A stretch of DNA of 64,000 bases from Pseudomonas nunensis (GTDB lineage: Bacteria; Pseudomonadota; Gammaproteobacteria; Pseudomonadales; Pseudomonadaceae). Both the position numbers and the translations under genes were made by a program. Positions 8,726-19,283 of the stretch are shown here, one piece after another (the stretch's first letter is position 1; each line of letters opens with the position of its first letter). The notes below the pieces were generated by a model. It searched no databases and was not told where the DNA came from. It worked only from the letters and a program-made list of their open reading frames with translations. The stretch lies in NCBI RefSeq assembly GCF_024296925.1, contig NZ_CP101125.1, positions 4,714,501 through 4,778,500 of the forward strand, in the 5' to 3' direction.

Positions 8726-9046
8726 ATGACCCTAGACCTCGACGAAATAATAAAAGCCCTGGCACACCCAGTACGCCGAGACATTCTCATCTGGCTGAAA
8801 GACCCCAAGGTCCAGTTTCCGGAACAGATCCACAACCACGAGTACGGCATTTGCGCCGGGCAGATCGATCAACGCTGCGGCCTGTCGCAGTCGACCGTGT
8901 CCGCGCATTTGGCAACGTTGCAACGTGCGGGTCTGATCAGCAGCCAGAAAGCCGGTCAATGGCACTTCTTCAAACGCAACGAGGACGTGATCCAGGCAGC
9001 CCTCGACGCCATCGTCAAAGAGCTCAGCGCTCCGACAAGGAATTAA
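8726..9046 (+). CDS. ArsR-family winged-helix regulator
   Basis: This 106-residue protein is a single winged helix-turn-helix domain of the ArsR family. It opens LDEIIKALAHPVRRDILIWL, and the recognition region is GQIDQRCGLSQSTVSAHLATLQRAG. I see no clear metal-binding cysteine pair in helix alpha-3 (one Cys in GICAG, one in RCGLS), so it probably senses something other than arsenite. It is the first gene of a three-gene unit with an MFS transporter (3-base gap) and xenB. The palindromes upstream are its likely operator. Xenobiotics or reactive electrophiles are plausible inducers, which is an inference from xenB. Confidence 0.88.
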   Translation: MTLDLDEIIKALAHPVRRDILIWLKDPKVQFPEQIHNHEYGICAGQIDQRCGLSQSTVSAHLATLQRAGLISSQKAGQWHFFKRNEDVIQAALDAIVKELSAPTRN

Positions 9047-9049
9047 TCA

Positions 9050-10219
9050 ATGCCCCTCTCGCTACTCATTCTGGCCCTGAGCGCCTTCGCCATCGGCACC
9101 ACCGAGTTCGTCATCATGGGCCTGCTGCCCGATGTGGCCGCCGACCTCGGCGTGTCGATCCCTGGCGCCGGCTGGCTGGTGACCGGTTACGCCTTGGGCG
9201 TGGCCATCGGTGCGCCGTTCATGGCGCTGGCCACCGCCCGCTTGCCGCGCAAAGCCGCACTGGTAGCGTTGATGGGGATTTTCATCATTGGCAATCTGCT
9301 GTGCGCCCTGGCCAGTGATTACGACGTGCTGATGTTTGCCCGGGTGGTCACCGCCCTGTGCCACGGTGCGTTCTTCGGTATCGGTTCGGTAGTAGCGGCA
9401 GGCCTGGTGCCCGCCAACAAACGCGCTTCAGCCGTGGCCCTGATGTTCACCGGTTTGACCCTGGCCAACGTCCTCGGCGTGCCGTTGGGCACTGCGCTCG
9501 GTCAGCAATATGGCTGGCGGTCGACGTTCTGGGCGGTGACCGTGATCGGCGTGATCGCACTGATCGGCCTGATCCGCTTCCTGCCGGCCAAGCGCGATGA
9601 AGAAAAACTCGATATGCGCGCCGAACTGCGCGCCCTCAAAGGCGCCGGGATCTGGCTGTCATTGAGCATGACCGCGTTGTTCGCCGCCTCGGTCTTCACC
9701 CTGTTCACCTATGTGGCACCGCTGTTGGGCGAAGTCACCGGTGTCTCGCCACGCGGCGTGACCTGGACCCTGATGCTCATCGGTCTGGGCCTGACAGTCG
9801 GCAACATCATCGGCGGCAAGCTCGCGGACAAAGGCATGGCGGCCACGCTGATTGGTGTGTTCATCACCATGGCAGTGGTTTCCACCGTGCTGACCTGGAC
9901 CAGCGTTGCCGTGATCCCTACCGAAATCACCCTGTTCCTCTGGGCCACCGCATGTTTCGCCGCCGTACCGGCCCTGCAAGTGAACGTGGTGACCTTCGGC
10001 AAAGCGGCACCCAACCTGGTGTCGACCCTGAACATCGGCGCGTTCAACGTCGGCAACGCACTCGGTGCCTGGGTCGGCGGCAGCGTCATCGCCCACGGCT
10101 TCGGCCTGACCAGCGTGCCACTCGCGGCTGCCGCACTGGCGGTACTCGCCCTGCTGGTAACCCTGATTACTTTCCGTCAGAGCGGCGATCCCGAACTGGC
10201 CCCTGCAACTACTAATTGA
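9050..10219 (+). CDS. MFS efflux transporter (YdhP/AraJ-like)
   Basis: This 389-residue protein has 12 predicted membrane helices of the major facilitator superfamily, drug:H+ antiporter-1 type. It begins LILALSAFAIGTTEFVIMGLLPDVAADL, the hallmark of the AraJ/YdhP/sugar-efflux subgroup, and has the FARVVTALCHGAFFGIGSVVA and LTLANVLGVPLGTALGQ antiporter motifs. It lies 3 bases after arsR and 22 before xenB, so it is part of the same operon. Its substrate cannot be read from the sequence. Export of a compound that XenB acts on, or of a product, is a guess from context. Confidence 0.87.
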   Translation: MPLSLLILALSAFAIGTTEFVIMGLLPDVAADLGVSIPGAGWLVTGYALGVAIGAPFMALATARLPRKAALVALMGIFIIGNLLCALASDYDVLMFARVVTALCHGAFFGIGSVVAAGLVPANKRASAVALMFTGLTLANVLGVPLGTALGQQYGWRSTFWAVTVIGVIALIGLIRFLPAKRDEEKLDMRAELRALKGAGIWLSLSMTALFAASVFTLFTYVAPLLGEVTGVSPRGVTWTLMLIGLGLTVGNIIGGKLADKGMAATLIGVFITMAVVSTVLTWTSVAVIPTEITLFLWATACFAAVPALQVNVVTFGKAAPNLVSTLNIGAFNVGNALGAWVGGSVIAHGFGLTSVPLAAAALAVLALLVTLITFRQSGDPELAPATTN

Positions 10220-10241
10220 TCTTCAAAAGAGAGCTATTTCA

Positions 10242-11291
10242 ATGACGACTATTTTCGATCCGATCAAACTGGGCGACCTCGAGTTGGCCAACCGCATCAT
10301 CATGGCTCCGCTGACCCGCTGCCGCGCCGACGAAGGCCGTGTGCCGAACGCGCTGATGGCCGAATACTACGTACAACGTGCCTCGGCCGGCCTGATCCTC
10401 AGCGAAGCCACTTCGGTCACGCCAATGGGCGTCGGCTACCCGGATACCCCGGGCATCTGGTCCAACGATCAGGTGCGTGGCTGGGCCAACGTGACCAAAG
10501 CGGTCCACGCGGCCGGCGGCAAGATCGTCCTGCAACTGTGGCACGTTGGTCGGGTTTCCCACCCGTCGTACCTGAACGGCGAAGCACCGGTTGCACCGAG
10601 CGCCATTCAGCCAAAAGGTCACGTCAGCCTGGTTCGTCCGTTGGCCGACTACCCAACTCCACGCGCCCTGGAAATCGAAGAAATCGCTGACGTCGTCGAC
10701 GCTTACCGCGTCGGTGCGGAAAACGCCAAGGCTGCCGGTTTTGACGGCGTGGAAATCCACGGCGCGAACGGTTACCTGCTCGACCAGTTCCTGCAAAGCA
10801 GCACCAACCAGCGCACCGACAACTACGGCGGCTCCCTGGAAAACCGTGCACGCCTGCTGCTGGAAGTGACGGATGCCGCGATCGAAGTCTGGGGCGCCGG
10901 CCGTGTCGGTGTGCACCTGGCACCGCGTGCTGACTCGCATGACATGGGCGACGACAATCTGTCCGAGACGTTCACTTATGTGGCTCGCGAACTGGGCAAA
11001 CGTGGGATCGCCTTCATTTGCTCCCGCGAGAAAGAAGCCGGCGACAGCCTGGGCCCACAATTGAAAGAAGCCTTCGGCGGCCCGTACATCGCCAACGAGC
11101 GCTTTACCAAGGACAGCGCCAACGCCTGGCTGGCCGAAGGCAAGGCCGATGCGGTCGCGTTCGGCGTACCGTTCATTGCCAACCCGGACCTGCCTGCGCG
11201 TTTGAAGGCAGACGCACCGCTTAACGAAGCGCGCCCGGAACTGTTCTACGCCAAGGGTCCGGTCGGCTATATCGACTATCCAACGCTGTAA
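10242..11291 (+). CDS. xenB: old yellow enzyme, xenobiotic reductase XenB type
   Basis: This 349-residue FMN-dependent ene-reductase belongs to the classical old yellow enzyme group. It opens with IFDPIKLGDLELANRIIMAPLTRCRAD, carries LQLWHVGRVSHPSY, and has the signature VEIHGANGYLLDQFL followed by NQRTDNYGGSLENR. Members called XenB reduce nitrate esters, nitroaromatics and activated alkenes with NAD(P)H. It closes the ArsR-MFS-xenB operon and is followed by a strong terminator. The XenB name rests on family resemblance and on this gene order, which I recall from other pseudomonads. Confidence 0.9.
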   Translation: MTTIFDPIKLGDLELANRIIMAPLTRCRADEGRVPNALMAEYYVQRASAGLILSEATSVTPMGVGYPDTPGIWSNDQVRGWANVTKAVHAAGGKIVLQLWHVGRVSHPSYLNGEAPVAPSAIQPKGHVSLVRPLADYPTPRALEIEEIADVVDAYRVGAENAKAAGFDGVEIHGANGYLLDQFLQSSTNQRTDNYGGSLENRARLLLEVTDAAIEVWGAGRVGVHLAPRADSHDMGDDNLSETFTYVARELGKRGIAFICSREKEAGDSLGPQLKEAFGGPYIANERFTKDSANAWLAEGKADAVAFGVPFIANPDLPARLKADAPLNEARPELFYAKGPVGYIDYPTL

Positions 11292-11304
11292 CTATCGCTT
11301 AAAT

Positions 11305-11340
11305 AAAAAAGCCCCGACTCGAAAGAGCCGGGGCTTTTCT
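11305..11340 (+). terminator. intrinsic terminator after xenB
   Basis: GCCCCGACTC and GAGCCGGGGC form a stem with a GAAA loop followed by TTTT. It lies 14 bases after the xenB stop. Confidence 0.9.
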
Positions 11341-11474
11341 ATTTGCACTTTTACAGGCCTGTTTAATATTTGGAAAAACACATCCGCTACTCAACATCAC
11401 TTCCAACACCGATACTCGCCCTGCCGCAGCAAAAACCAAACATTCACCCCTGACGTTTATCAAATGGAATTGAA

Positions 11475-12122
11475 ATGAACGACGACTACATGAACTACTT
11501 CTCCAGCTCTTCCGGCGATTATCACGAAAACTCCAGACCTGTATACAGTTACGCCGAGGAAGACCAACGCCAGCGCCTCGAGAGAGAGCGCAAGGAAAAA
11601 GAACTCAAAGACAAGTTGGCCAAAGAGGAAAGAGAGCGCCTGTACAACCAACTACACGGCCCCGTGGACGCCCAGATCAACCTCTGGAAAGGCTACAACA
11701 ATCCTGACTACACGCGCATCATCTTTAAAATCGTCAATAACACCTCCCATGCATTCAAACTAACGCAAACCAGTCGAAGAATGACACGAGCGCAAATGGA
11801 TGAACTCAGCATTCAACCCCATACGCCGAAAGCATTTTTCCTGCTGACTAAATATGAAGAGCCCGACGGCGGTTATGGAGAGCATCTTAAAACCAAATTC
11901 CGCGACTTCTTTGACTACAACAGTGAAACCGCAGGATTTCAATTCAATTTCGGATTGACCGCAATAGGAGGATTTTCAAGGTTGCGCGGTAACTGGGACG
12001 AGGCAAACCATACACACAAAATCGTCTCTTCCGGTAAAACCCACATTCGGTGCACATCGGAAATAATCGAGGCCTATGAGGATCCGCCGTTCGAATTCGA
12101 AGTTCTGATTACGCTGGGTTGA
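11475..12122 (+). CDS. orphan hypothetical protein with charged coiled-coil N-terminus
   Basis: This 215-residue protein belongs to no family I recognise. Residues 1-28 are Tyr/Ser-rich. Residues 29-60 form a strongly charged helix (repeated Glu, Arg, Lys) likely to be a coiled coil. From about 75 on, the sequence alternates hydrophobic and polar residues (TRIIFKIVNN, GFQFNFGLTAIGG, FEFEVLITLG) as in a beta-sandwich. There is no signal peptide or membrane segment. Base composition is visibly richer in A and T than in the neighbours, and the ribosome site before the ATG is weak. It stands alone between a terminator and a 9-base hairpin, which suggests recent acquisition. Confidence 0.7.
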   Translation: MNDDYMNYFSSSSGDYHENSRPVYSYAEEDQRQRLERERKEKELKDKLAKEERERLYNQLHGPVDAQINLWKGYNNPDYTRIIFKIVNNTSHAFKLTQTSRRMTRAQMDELSIQPHTPKAFFLLTKYEEPDGGYGEHLKTKFRDFFDYNSETAGFQFNFGLTAIGGFSRLRGNWDEANHTHKIVSSGKTHIRCTSEIIEAYEDPPFEFEVLITLG

Positions 12123-12144
12123 TCCCGACCCTGTTTCGGTAAAA

Positions 12145-12168
12145 TGAACACCTCTCGCCAGGTGTTCA
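12145..12168 (+). terminator. hairpin after the orphan gene, possible terminator
   Basis: TGAACACCT and AGGTGTTCA form a perfect 9-base stem around a 6-base loop, 23 bases after the stop at 12122. No T-run follows, so its role as a terminator is uncertain. The rest of 12169-12404 holds no gene I can support. Confidence 0.45.
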
Positions 12169-12404
12169 CTGTCGGTACCAGGCCAAGTCGTTTCGCATCG
12201 ATGCGAGAGCGTCGCACATCAGGCCAGCCTGCTTGCAGTCATTCACGCCATCGCAACAATTTCCCTACAAAATACGTAGTTCACTACCTATCAACTCGCG
12301 TCGCCAGCCTATATAAAGGCACTCCACAGTCGCGCAGCGAACGGAACGCTGCTTGCCTGCGGACCTGAGCATTGACACAACCTGTTCCAATTACGCATTT
12401 TGTT

Positions 12405-13037
12405 TCATTTGCGCAGACTGGGGCTCAAGCGCAGCATATCCAACCCTGTATCGACCCATCGCTCGGCTTCGACGTGCAGCTCAAAGCTGTCCGGCGCCAG
12501 CAACCACTGATACAGGATGCCGTCGATGTAAGCATGCAGGCTGATCGCCGCGCGGGCAGTGTCGAGATCTTCCGGCAACTGTCCCCGGTTCACGGCATTG
12601 GTCAGGGCCAGGGCGATTCGCACATTGCAGTCGAGGCTGACCGCCCGGCGCTGCTGGCGCAGGTCACACATTTCATCGGTGAATTCGCACTTATGAAAAA
12701 GAATCTCGTTGATGCGTCGGGTCTTCGGGTCCAGGGCAACTTGATGAAACAAATGAGTCAGCAGTTTGCGCATGCAACCCAGCGGATCGAGTTCGTGCTC
12801 GCTCTCGCTGGCCTTGGCCATTTCATCCAGTGGCTCATGCAGGCTATCAAGCATCGCCTGCACCAGGTCCGCCTTGTTGCTGAAATGCCAGTAGATAGCC
12901 CCGCGAGTGACGCCCGCCAGGGTGGCGATGTCCGACAGCGTCGTGCGCGCCACGCCCCTTTCATAAAAGGCTTTCTCTGCCGCTTCGAGTATCTGGCTAC
13001 GGGTTTCTTGAGCTTCCTCTTTGGTACGACGGACCAT
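12405..13037 (-). CDS. ttgR: TetR-family repressor of the RND pump (TtgR/EmhR)
   Basis: This 210-residue repressor opens [20 protein letters not shown] and has the [24 protein letters not shown]. It then reads [20 protein letters not shown] and ends [16 protein letters not shown], all as in TtgR of Pseudomonas putida and EmhR of P. fluorescens. Those proteins bind flavonoids, antibiotics and solvents in a C-terminal pocket and release the pump operon and their own gene. It is divergent from the pump genes, with the operator in the 265-base gap. The symbol follows P. putida; emhR would be equally apt. Confidence 0.93.
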   Translation of the reverse strand: MVRRTKEEAQETRSQILEAAEKAFYERGVARTTLSDIATLAGVTRGAIYWHFSNKADLVQAMLDSLHEPLDEMAKASESEHELDPLGCMRKLLTHLFHQVALDPKTRRINEILFHKCEFTDEMCDLRQQRRAVSLDCNVRIALALTNAVNRGQLPEDLDTARAAISLHAYIDGILYQWLLAPDSFELHVEAERWVDTGLDMLRLSPSLRK

Positions 13038-13180
13038 GGCAGTACAACCTCAATCAGGATGCTTCAGCGATGTCTGAACAACCGCTGAATAAAAGTGGGG
13101 CGAACGCTCTTGGGAGTCGTCCCCGGCCTACAATTCAAACCTTCGAACGGCTTTTGTAACGGTGTGGGTACGCAGCCAAG

Positions 13181-13215
13181 GTATTTACAAACAACCATGA
13201 ACGTAAGTATATTCC
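13181..13215. promoter_or_regulatory. TtgR/EmhR operator
   Basis: The segment starting GTATTTACAAACAACCATGA and continuing ACGTAAGTATATTCC is an imperfect inverted repeat (GTATTTAC...GTAAGTAT). It closely matches, from memory, the operator described for TtgR between ttgR and ttgA. It lies in the divergent gap, 144 bases from the ttgR start and 88 bases from the pump start, where it could block both promoters. Confidence 0.85.
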
Positions 13216-13302
13216 TTAGCAAGCTACTTATCCACTCAGCGCACATTTTTTACCCTTCCACATTTCTAGTGCGCATCTTGCGCGCCTGACCCGAGGATTT
13301 TC

Positions 13303-14457
13303 ATGCAATTCAAGCCAGCTGTTACCGCTCTGGTCACCGCCGTCGCCCTCGCATCGCTGCTCAGCGGATGTAAAAAGGAAGAGGCACCTCCTGCCGCTCC
13401 CACCCCTCAGGTCGGCGTCGTAACCCTGCAACCCCAAGCCTTTACCCTGACATCCGAACTTCCGGGCCGTACCAGCGCGTACCGCATTGCCGAAGTCCGC
13501 CCTCAGGTCAACGGCATCATTCTCAAGCGCCTGTTCAAGGAAGGCGGCGACGTCAAGGCTGGCCAGCAGCTCTATCAGATCGATCCGTCGGTCTATGAGG
13601 CCACCCTGAAAAGCGCCGAAGCCAACCTGCAACAGACCAAGTCGATCTCTGATCGCTACAAGCAACTGGTCCAGGAGCAAGCCGTCAGCCGTCAGGAATA
13701 CGACACTGCCACGGCTAATCGCCTGCAATCGGAAGCGTCCCTGCAATCGGCTCAGATCAACGTGCGCTACACCAAGGTCTACGCACCGATCACCGGTCGT
13801 ATCGGCCGTTCTTCGGTGACTGAAGGTGCGCTGGTCACCAGCGGCCAGACCGATGCGATGGCCGTGATTCAGCAACTGGACCCGATCTACGTCGACGTGA
13901 CCCAGTCTTCGGTCGAGCTGCTTGAACTGCGTCGCGAACTGGAAAGCGGTCGCCTGCAAAAGGCTGGCGACAACTCGGCCGCGGTCAAGCTGACCCTGGA
14001 AGATGGCAGCCAGTACAAGCAGGACGGCAAACTGGAGTTCTCCGAAGTCTCGGTTGACCAGACCACCGGTTCCGTCACCCTGCGCGCCGTGTTCCCCAAC
14101 CCTGATCACACCCTGCTGCCTGGCATGTTCGTACACGCCCAGCTGCAATCCGGTGTGAACAGCGCAGCGATCCTGGCCCCGCAACAAGGCGTGACCCGCG
14201 ACCTCAAAGGCACCCCGACCGCTCTGGTCGTCGGTCCCGATAACAAGGTCGAGCTGCGTCAGCTCAAGGCCAGCCGTACCGTTGGCAGCCAATGGTTGAT
14301 CGAAGACGGTCTCAAGGCAGGCGATCGCCTGATTACCGAAGGGCTGCAATTCGTCAAACCTGGCGTTGAAGTCAAGGCCACGGAAGCAACCAACGTTGGC
14401 AAGAACCCGGCCCCCGCTCAGACAGCTGACAAGGCTTACAGCGGCAAAGGGGAGTAA
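13303..14457 (+). CDS. emhA: RND efflux periplasmic adaptor (EmhA/TtgA/MexA)
   Basis: This 384-residue membrane fusion protein links the inner-membrane RND pump to the outer-membrane channel. The lipobox LLSG-C23 gives an inner-membrane-anchored lipoprotein. The order is the usual one: lipoyl half (RTSAYRIAEVRPQVNGIILK), alpha-helical hairpin (residues about 95-165), second lipoyl half (VYAPITGRIGRSSVTEGALV), then beta-barrel and membrane-proximal domains. It is the first gene of emhABC, three bases before emhB. The TtgR-type operator upstream makes it inducible by hydrophobic compounds. Confidence 0.94.
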   Translation: MQFKPAVTALVTAVALASLLSGCKKEEAPPAAPTPQVGVVTLQPQAFTLTSELPGRTSAYRIAEVRPQVNGIILKRLFKEGGDVKAGQQLYQIDPSVYEATLKSAEANLQQTKSISDRYKQLVQEQAVSRQEYDTATANRLQSEASLQSAQINVRYTKVYAPITGRIGRSSVTEGALVTSGQTDAMAVIQQLDPIYVDVTQSSVELLELRRELESGRLQKAGDNSAAVKLTLEDGSQYKQDGKLEFSEVSVDQTTGSVTLRAVFPNPDHTLLPGMFVHAQLQSGVNSAAILAPQQGVTRDLKGTPTALVVGPDNKVELRQLKASRTVGSQWLIEDGLKAGDRLITEGLQFVKPGVEVKATEATNVGKNPAPAQTADKAYSGKGE

Positions 14458-14460
14458 ACC

Positions 14461-17400
14461 ATGTCGAAATTTTTTATCGACCGTCCGATTTTCGCCTGGG
14501 TAATTGCCCTGGTGATCATGCTGGTCGGGGCTCTATCGATCCTCAAACTGCCGATCAACCAATACCCGAGCATTGCGCCTCCGGCCATTGCGATCCAGGT
14601 AACCTACCCAGGCGCGTCCGCACAAACCGTGCAGGACACCGTGGTGCAGGTCATCGAGCAACAGCTCAACGGTATCGATAACCTGCGTTATGTCTCGTCG
14701 GAAAGTAACTCCGACGGCAGCATGACCATTACCGCGACCTTCGAGCAGGGCACCAACTCCGATACCGCACAGGTTCAGGTCCAGAACAAACTGAACCTGG
14801 CCACCCCGCTGCTGCCGCAAGAAGTGCAGCAACAGGGGATCCGCGTGACCAAGGCAGTGAAAAACTTCCTGTTGGTCATCGGCGTAGTGTCGCAAGACGG
14901 CAGCATGTCCAAGGACGACTTGTCCAACTACATCGTGTCGAACATGCAGGATCCGATCTCCCGGACCGCCGGTGTCGGTGACTTCCAGGTCTTCGGTGCC
15001 CAGTACGCAATGCGCATCTGGCTCGATCCGGCCAAGCTGAACAACTTCAACCTGACCCCGGGCGATGTCAGTGCCGCGATCTCGGCGCAGAACGTTCAGA
15101 TTTCCTCCGGTCAACTCGGTGGCTTGCCGGCCATGCCTGGCCAGCAACTGAACGCCACGATTATCGGCAAGACCCGCCTGCAGACTGCCGAGCAGTTCAA
15201 GGCGATCCTGCTGAAGGTCAACAAGGATGGTTCGCAAGTTCGCGTCGGTGATGTCGCCGATGTCGGTCTGGGTGGCGAAAACTCCAGCATCGCGGCGCAG
15301 TTCAACGGCAAACCGGCTTCCGGTCTGGCAGTGAAACTGGCCAACGGTGCCAACGCCCTCGATACGGCCAAGGCGCTGCGTAAAACCATCGACGATTTGA
15401 AGCCGTTCTTCCCGCAAGGGATGGAAGTGGTATTCCCGTACGACACCACGCCGGTGGTGACCGAATCGATCAAGGGTGTGGTTGAAACCCTGGTCGAAGC
15501 GATCGTGCTGGTGTTCCTGGTGATGTTCCTGTTCCTGCAAAACTTCCGCGCCACCGTTATCACCACGATGACCGTGCCAGTGGTATTGCTGGGTACATTC
15601 GGGATCCTCGCGGCCTTCGGTTTCAGCATCAACACCCTGACCATGTTCGGTATGGTGTTGGCGATCGGATTGCTGGTGGACGATGCCATCGTCGTGGTGG
15701 AAAACGTCGAACGGGTGATGAGCGAGGAAGGCCTGTCACCCAAGGAAGCCACCAAAAAATCCATGGGGCAGATCCAGGGCGCGCTGGTCGGTATCGCGTT
15801 GGTGCTGTCGGCGGTACTGCTGCCGATGGCGTTCTTCAGCGGTTCCACCGGCGTGATCTACAAGCAGTTCTCGATCACCATCGTCTCGGCCATGGCCCTG
15901 TCGGTATTGGTTGCCCTGATCTTCACCCCGGCGCTCTGCGCCACCATGCTCAAGGCGATTCCGAAAGGCGAGCACGGCACACCGAAACGCGGCTTCTTCG
16001 GCTGGTTCAACCGCAACTTCGACCGTGGGCTCAGAAGCTACGAGCGCGGTGTCGGCAACATGCTCAAGCACAAGATCCCGTACCTGCTGGCGTACCTGCT
16101 GATAATCGTCGGCATGATCTGGCTGTTCACCCGCATCCCGACCGCGTTCCTGCCGGAAGAAGACCAGGGCGTACTGTTCGCCCAGGTGCAAACCCCGGCC
16201 GGTTCCAGTGCCGAACGCACCCAGGTGGTGATCGACGAGATGCGTTCCTACCTGCTGGAGAAAGAATCCGGCTCGGTAGCTTCGGTGTTCACCGTGAACG
16301 GCTTCAACTTCGCCGGTCGCGGCCAGAGCTCTGGCCTGGCGTTCATCATGCTCAAGCCATGGGGCGAGCGTAACGCTGACAACAGCGTGTTTGCCCTGGC
16401 AGGCCGTGCCCAGCAGCACTTCTTTACCTTCCGCGATGCGATGGTGTTTGCCTTCGCACCGCCGGCGGTACTGGAGTTGGGTAACGCCACCGGTTTCGAC
16501 GTGTTCCTGCAAGACCGCGCCGGTATCGGTCACGAAAAGCTGATGGCTGCGCGTAACCAGTTCCTCGGCATGGCGGCACAAAGCAAAGTCCTGTATCAGG
16601 TGCGTCCGAACGGCCTGAACGATGAACCGCAATACCAGCTGGAAATCGACGACGAGAAAGCCAGCGCCCTGGGCCTGACCCTCTCCGACATCAACAGCAC
16701 GCTGTCGATCTCCTTCGGTAGTAGCTACGTGAACGACTTTATCGACCGTGGTCGGGTGAAGAAGGTTTACGTGCAAGGTAAGCCAGGTTCGCGGATGAGC
16801 CCGGAAGACTTGAAGAAGTGGTATGTGCGCAACAGCGCGGGCACCATGGTGCCGTTCTCCGCGTTCGCCAAGGGTGAGTGGGTCTACGGTTCGCCGAAAC
16901 TGGCCCGTTACAACGGCGTAGAAGCGATGGAAATCCTCGGGGCTCCGGCGCCGGGCTATTCCACCGGTGAAGCCATGGCCGAAGTCGAAGCGATTGCCAA
17001 GAAACTGCCGGCGGGTGTGGGCATTTCGTGGACCGGTCTGTCGTACGAGGAACGCTTGTCCGGCTCCCAGGCGCCAGCGCTGTACGCCCTGTCGTTGCTG
17101 ATGGTGTTCCTGTGTCTGGCGGCCCTGTATGAAAGCTGGTCGATTCCGATCGCGGTCATGCTGGTGGTGCCGTTGGGGATCATCGGTGCGCTGATGGCGA
17201 CCAGCCTGCGCGGGTTGTCCAACGACGTTTACTTCCAGGTGGGTCTGTTGACAACCATCGGTCTGGCATCGAAAAACGCCATTCTGATCGTCGAGTTCGC
17301 CAAGGCGCTGCACGAACAAGGCAAGTCCCTGCGCGAGGCTGCCATCGAGGCCTGCCGCATGCGTCTGCGACCGATCATCATGACGTCGCTGGCCTTCGTG

Positions 17401-17610
17401 CTTGGTGTGGTTCCACTGGCGATCTCCACTGGCGCCGGTTCGGGCAGCCAGCATGCGATTGGCACCGGGGTAATTGGCGGTATGATCACCGCCACGATCC
17501 TGGCGATCTTCTGGGTCCCACTGTTCTTCGTCACCGTGTCGTCCATCGGCCAGCGTAATAAGGCTGATGAGGATGACGCCAATGAAACTCCTAAAGAGGC
17601 TGGCCAATGA
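14461..17610 (+). CDS. emhB: RND multidrug efflux pump (EmhB/TtgB/MexB)
   Basis: This 1049-residue inner-membrane proton-driven pump of the HAE1 RND family exports antibiotics, aromatic hydrocarbons and solvents. The start [25 protein letters not shown], the proton-relay aspartates in [18 protein letters not shown], two large periplasmic loops and the second-half [11 protein letters not shown] motif with its lysine are all present. The length is normal (MexB has 1046 residues). It is followed by emhC with a 4-base overlap. The name choice (Emh, Ttg or Mex) depends on species. Confidence 0.96.
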   Translation: MSKFFIDRPIFAWVIALVIMLVGALSILKLPINQYPSIAPPAIAIQVTYPGASAQTVQDTVVQVIEQQLNGIDNLRYVSSESNSDGSMTITATFEQGTNSDTAQVQVQNKLNLATPLLPQEVQQQGIRVTKAVKNFLLVIGVVSQDGSMSKDDLSNYIVSNMQDPISRTAGVGDFQVFGAQYAMRIWLDPAKLNNFNLTPGDVSAAISAQNVQISSGQLGGLPAMPGQQLNATIIGKTRLQTAEQFKAILLKVNKDGSQVRVGDVADVGLGGENSSIAAQFNGKPASGLAVKLANGANALDTAKALRKTIDDLKPFFPQGMEVVFPYDTTPVVTESIKGVVETLVEAIVLVFLVMFLFLQNFRATVITTMTVPVVLLGTFGILAAFGFSINTLTMFGMVLAIGLLVDDAIVVVENVERVMSEEGLSPKEATKKSMGQIQGALVGIALVLSAVLLPMAFFSGSTGVIYKQFSITIVSAMALSVLVALIFTPALCATMLKAIPKGEHGTPKRGFFGWFNRNFDRGLRSYERGVGNMLKHKIPYLLAYLLIIVGMIWLFTRIPTAFLPEEDQGVLFAQVQTPAGSSAERTQVVIDEMRSYLLEKESGSVASVFTVNGFNFAGRGQSSGLAFIMLKPWGERNADNSVFALAGRAQQHFFTFRDAMVFAFAPPAVLELGNATGFDVFLQDRAGIGHEKLMAARNQFLGMAAQSKVLYQVRPNGLNDEPQYQLEIDDEKASALGLTLSDINSTLSISFGSSYVNDFIDRGRVKKVYVQGKPGSRMSPEDLKKWYVRNSAGTMVPFSAFAKGEWVYGSPKLARYNGVEAMEILGAPAPGYSTGEAMAEVEAIAKKLPAGVGISWTGLSYEERLSGSQAPALYALSLLMVFLCLAALYESWSIPIAVMLVVPLGIIGALMATSLRGLSNDVYFQVGLLTTIGLASKNAILIVEFAKALHEQGKSLREAAIEACRMRLRPIIMTSLAFVLGVVPLAISTGAGSGSQHAIGTGVIGGMITATILAIFWVPLFFVTVSSIGQRNKADEDDANETPKEAGQ

Positions 17611-19067
17611 GCAAGTCGCTACTCTCCCTAGCTGTTGCCGCTTTCGTGCTCGGTGGCTGCTCGCTGATTCCTGACTATCAGCAGCCCGCGGCACCGGTGG
17701 CGAACCAGTTCCCGCAAGGTCCGGCGTATTCGCCGGCCCAGGCGCCGAGCCAGGCTGCGGCCGAGCAAGGCTGGAAGCAGTTTTTCCATGACCCGGCATT
17801 GCAGCAGATGATCCAGGTCGCCCTGGAAAACAACCGCGACCTGCGTGTCGCGGCCCTGAACATCGACGCTTTCGCGGCGCAGTACCGCATCCAGCGTGCC
17901 GATCTGTACCCGGCGGTTTCGGCCACTGGTAGCGGCAGTCGTCAGCGTGTGCCGGCGGACATGTCGCAAACCGGTCAGGCTGGCATCACCAGTTCCTACT
18001 CGGCCACGGTCGGCATCAGCGCTTATGAACTCGACCTGTTCGGTCGGGTTCGCAGCCTGAGCGAAGAAGCCCTGCAGAAATACTTCGCCACAGAAGAAGC
18101 ACGCCGCAGTACTCAGATCAGCCTGGTGGCCAGTGTGGCCAACGCCTACCTGACCTGGCAGGCCGACAAGGAACTGCTGAAGCTGACCCAGGACACCCTC
18201 GGCGCGTTCGAGGAGAGCTTCAAGCTCACCTCGCGCAGCAACGAAGTCGGTGTCGCCTCGGCGCTGGACCTGGCGCAGTCGCGTACCTCGGTGGAAAACG
18301 CCCGGGCGCAACTGGCCAGGTACACCCGTCAGGTCGCCCAGGATGAAAACAGCCTGGTGCTGCTGCTCGGCACTGGCGTCCCGGCCAACCTGCAAGCGGC
18401 CAAGCCTTTGTCGGACGACCTGCTGAGCGATGTACCGCCGGGCCTGCCGTCGGACTTGCTGCAACGTCGTCCGGACATCCTCCAGGCCGAATACAACCTG
18501 AAGGCTGCCAACGCCAACATCGGCGCGGCGCGGGCTGCGTTCTTCCCGAGCATCAGCCTGACCGCCAATGCCGGGACCCTGAGCCCGGACCTGTCCGGTC
18601 TGTTCAAGGGTGGTTCGGGAACCTGGCTGTTCTCGCCGCAGATCAACCTGCCGATCTTCAACGCCGGCAGCCTGCGCGCCAGCCTGGATTACTCGAAAAT
18701 CCAGAAAGACATCGGCGTGGCGAACTACGAGAAGTCCATTCAAACGGCCTTCCAGGAAGTCGCCGACGGCCTGGCCGCGCGCCAGACCTACACCGAGCAG
18801 TTGCAAGCCCAGCGCGATTTCGTCGCCGCCAACCAGGACTACTACCGTCTGGCCGAGCGTCGCTATCGCATTGGTGTCGACAGCAACCTGACCTTCCTCG
18901 ATGCCCAGCGTCAGCTGTTCAGTGCCCAACAGACACTGATCACCGACCGTCTGGCGCAACTGAACAGTGCCGTGAATCTGTACAAGGCGCTGGGTGGTGG
19001 CTGGAACGAACAAACGGCGAAGAACGAGCCGTTGAAAGAAGAAGCGCCGAAGTTGAAGTTGTTCTGA
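17607..19067 (+). CDS. emhC: outer-membrane efflux channel (EmhC/TtgC/OprM)
   Basis: This 486-residue TolC-type outer-membrane factor has a lipobox VLGG-C18. It shows two repeats of the OEP domain: the first around [28 protein letters not shown], and the second with [31 protein letters not shown]. It completes the tripartite pump and overlaps emhB by four bases. A strong terminator follows 18 bases after the stop. Confidence 0.95.
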   Translation: MSKSLLSLAVAAFVLGGCSLIPDYQQPAAPVANQFPQGPAYSPAQAPSQAAAEQGWKQFFHDPALQQMIQVALENNRDLRVAALNIDAFAAQYRIQRADLYPAVSATGSGSRQRVPADMSQTGQAGITSSYSATVGISAYELDLFGRVRSLSEEALQKYFATEEARRSTQISLVASVANAYLTWQADKELLKLTQDTLGAFEESFKLTSRSNEVGVASALDLAQSRTSVENARAQLARYTRQVAQDENSLVLLLGTGVPANLQAAKPLSDDLLSDVPPGLPSDLLQRRPDILQAEYNLKAANANIGAARAAFFPSISLTANAGTLSPDLSGLFKGGSGTWLFSPQINLPIFNAGSLRASLDYSKIQKDIGVANYEKSIQTAFQEVADGLAARQTYTEQLQAQRDFVAANQDYYRLAERRYRIGVDSNLTFLDAQRQLFSAQQTLITDRLAQLNSAVNLYKALGGGWNEQTAKNEPLKEEAPKLKLF

Positions 19068-19084
19068 TAGCGCTTTGAATACAA

Positions 19085-19111
19085 GAAGCCCACCGATTGG
19101 TGGGCTTTTTG
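19085..19111 (+). terminator. intrinsic terminator after emhC
   Basis: AAGCCCACC and GGTGGGCTT form a stem around GATT, followed by TTTTT, 18 bases past the emhC stop. Confidence 0.92.
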
Positions 19112-19148
19112 TTGGCTGCGGGAAAAGGTGTGTTGCCTGGTCTGGCGC

Positions 19149-19245
19149 CATCGCGAGCAAGCTCGCTCCCACAGGGGATCTGCTGTGCGCATGCGATCTA
19201 TAGCAAATGGAGATCCACTGTGGGAGCGAGCTTGCTCGCGATGAG
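19149..19245. repeat. REP doublet (class A variant)
   Basis: Arms GCCATCGCGAGCAAGCTCGC and GCGAGCTTGCTCGCGATGAG are separated by about 50 bases. It sits behind the emhABC terminator. Confidence 0.87.
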
Positions 19246-19283
19246 GCCCGCCCATACACCTCAAAAATTCAAGCCAATCTTGC

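Noticed and set aside
12144..12368. 74-codon plus-strand frame after the orphan gene
   Set aside because: It starts inside the hairpin, has no ribosome site, and its composition is unlike coding sequence of the neighbours.
14533..15540. 335-codon minus-strand frame in emhB
   Set aside because: It is a shadow frame of His/Gln/Arg-rich composition with no family features.
15736..17799. 687-codon open frame on the minus strand inside emhB/emhC
   Set aside because: It is a GC-rich shadow of the efflux genes: it is antisense to clear RND and OprM domains and has no ribosome site or family match.
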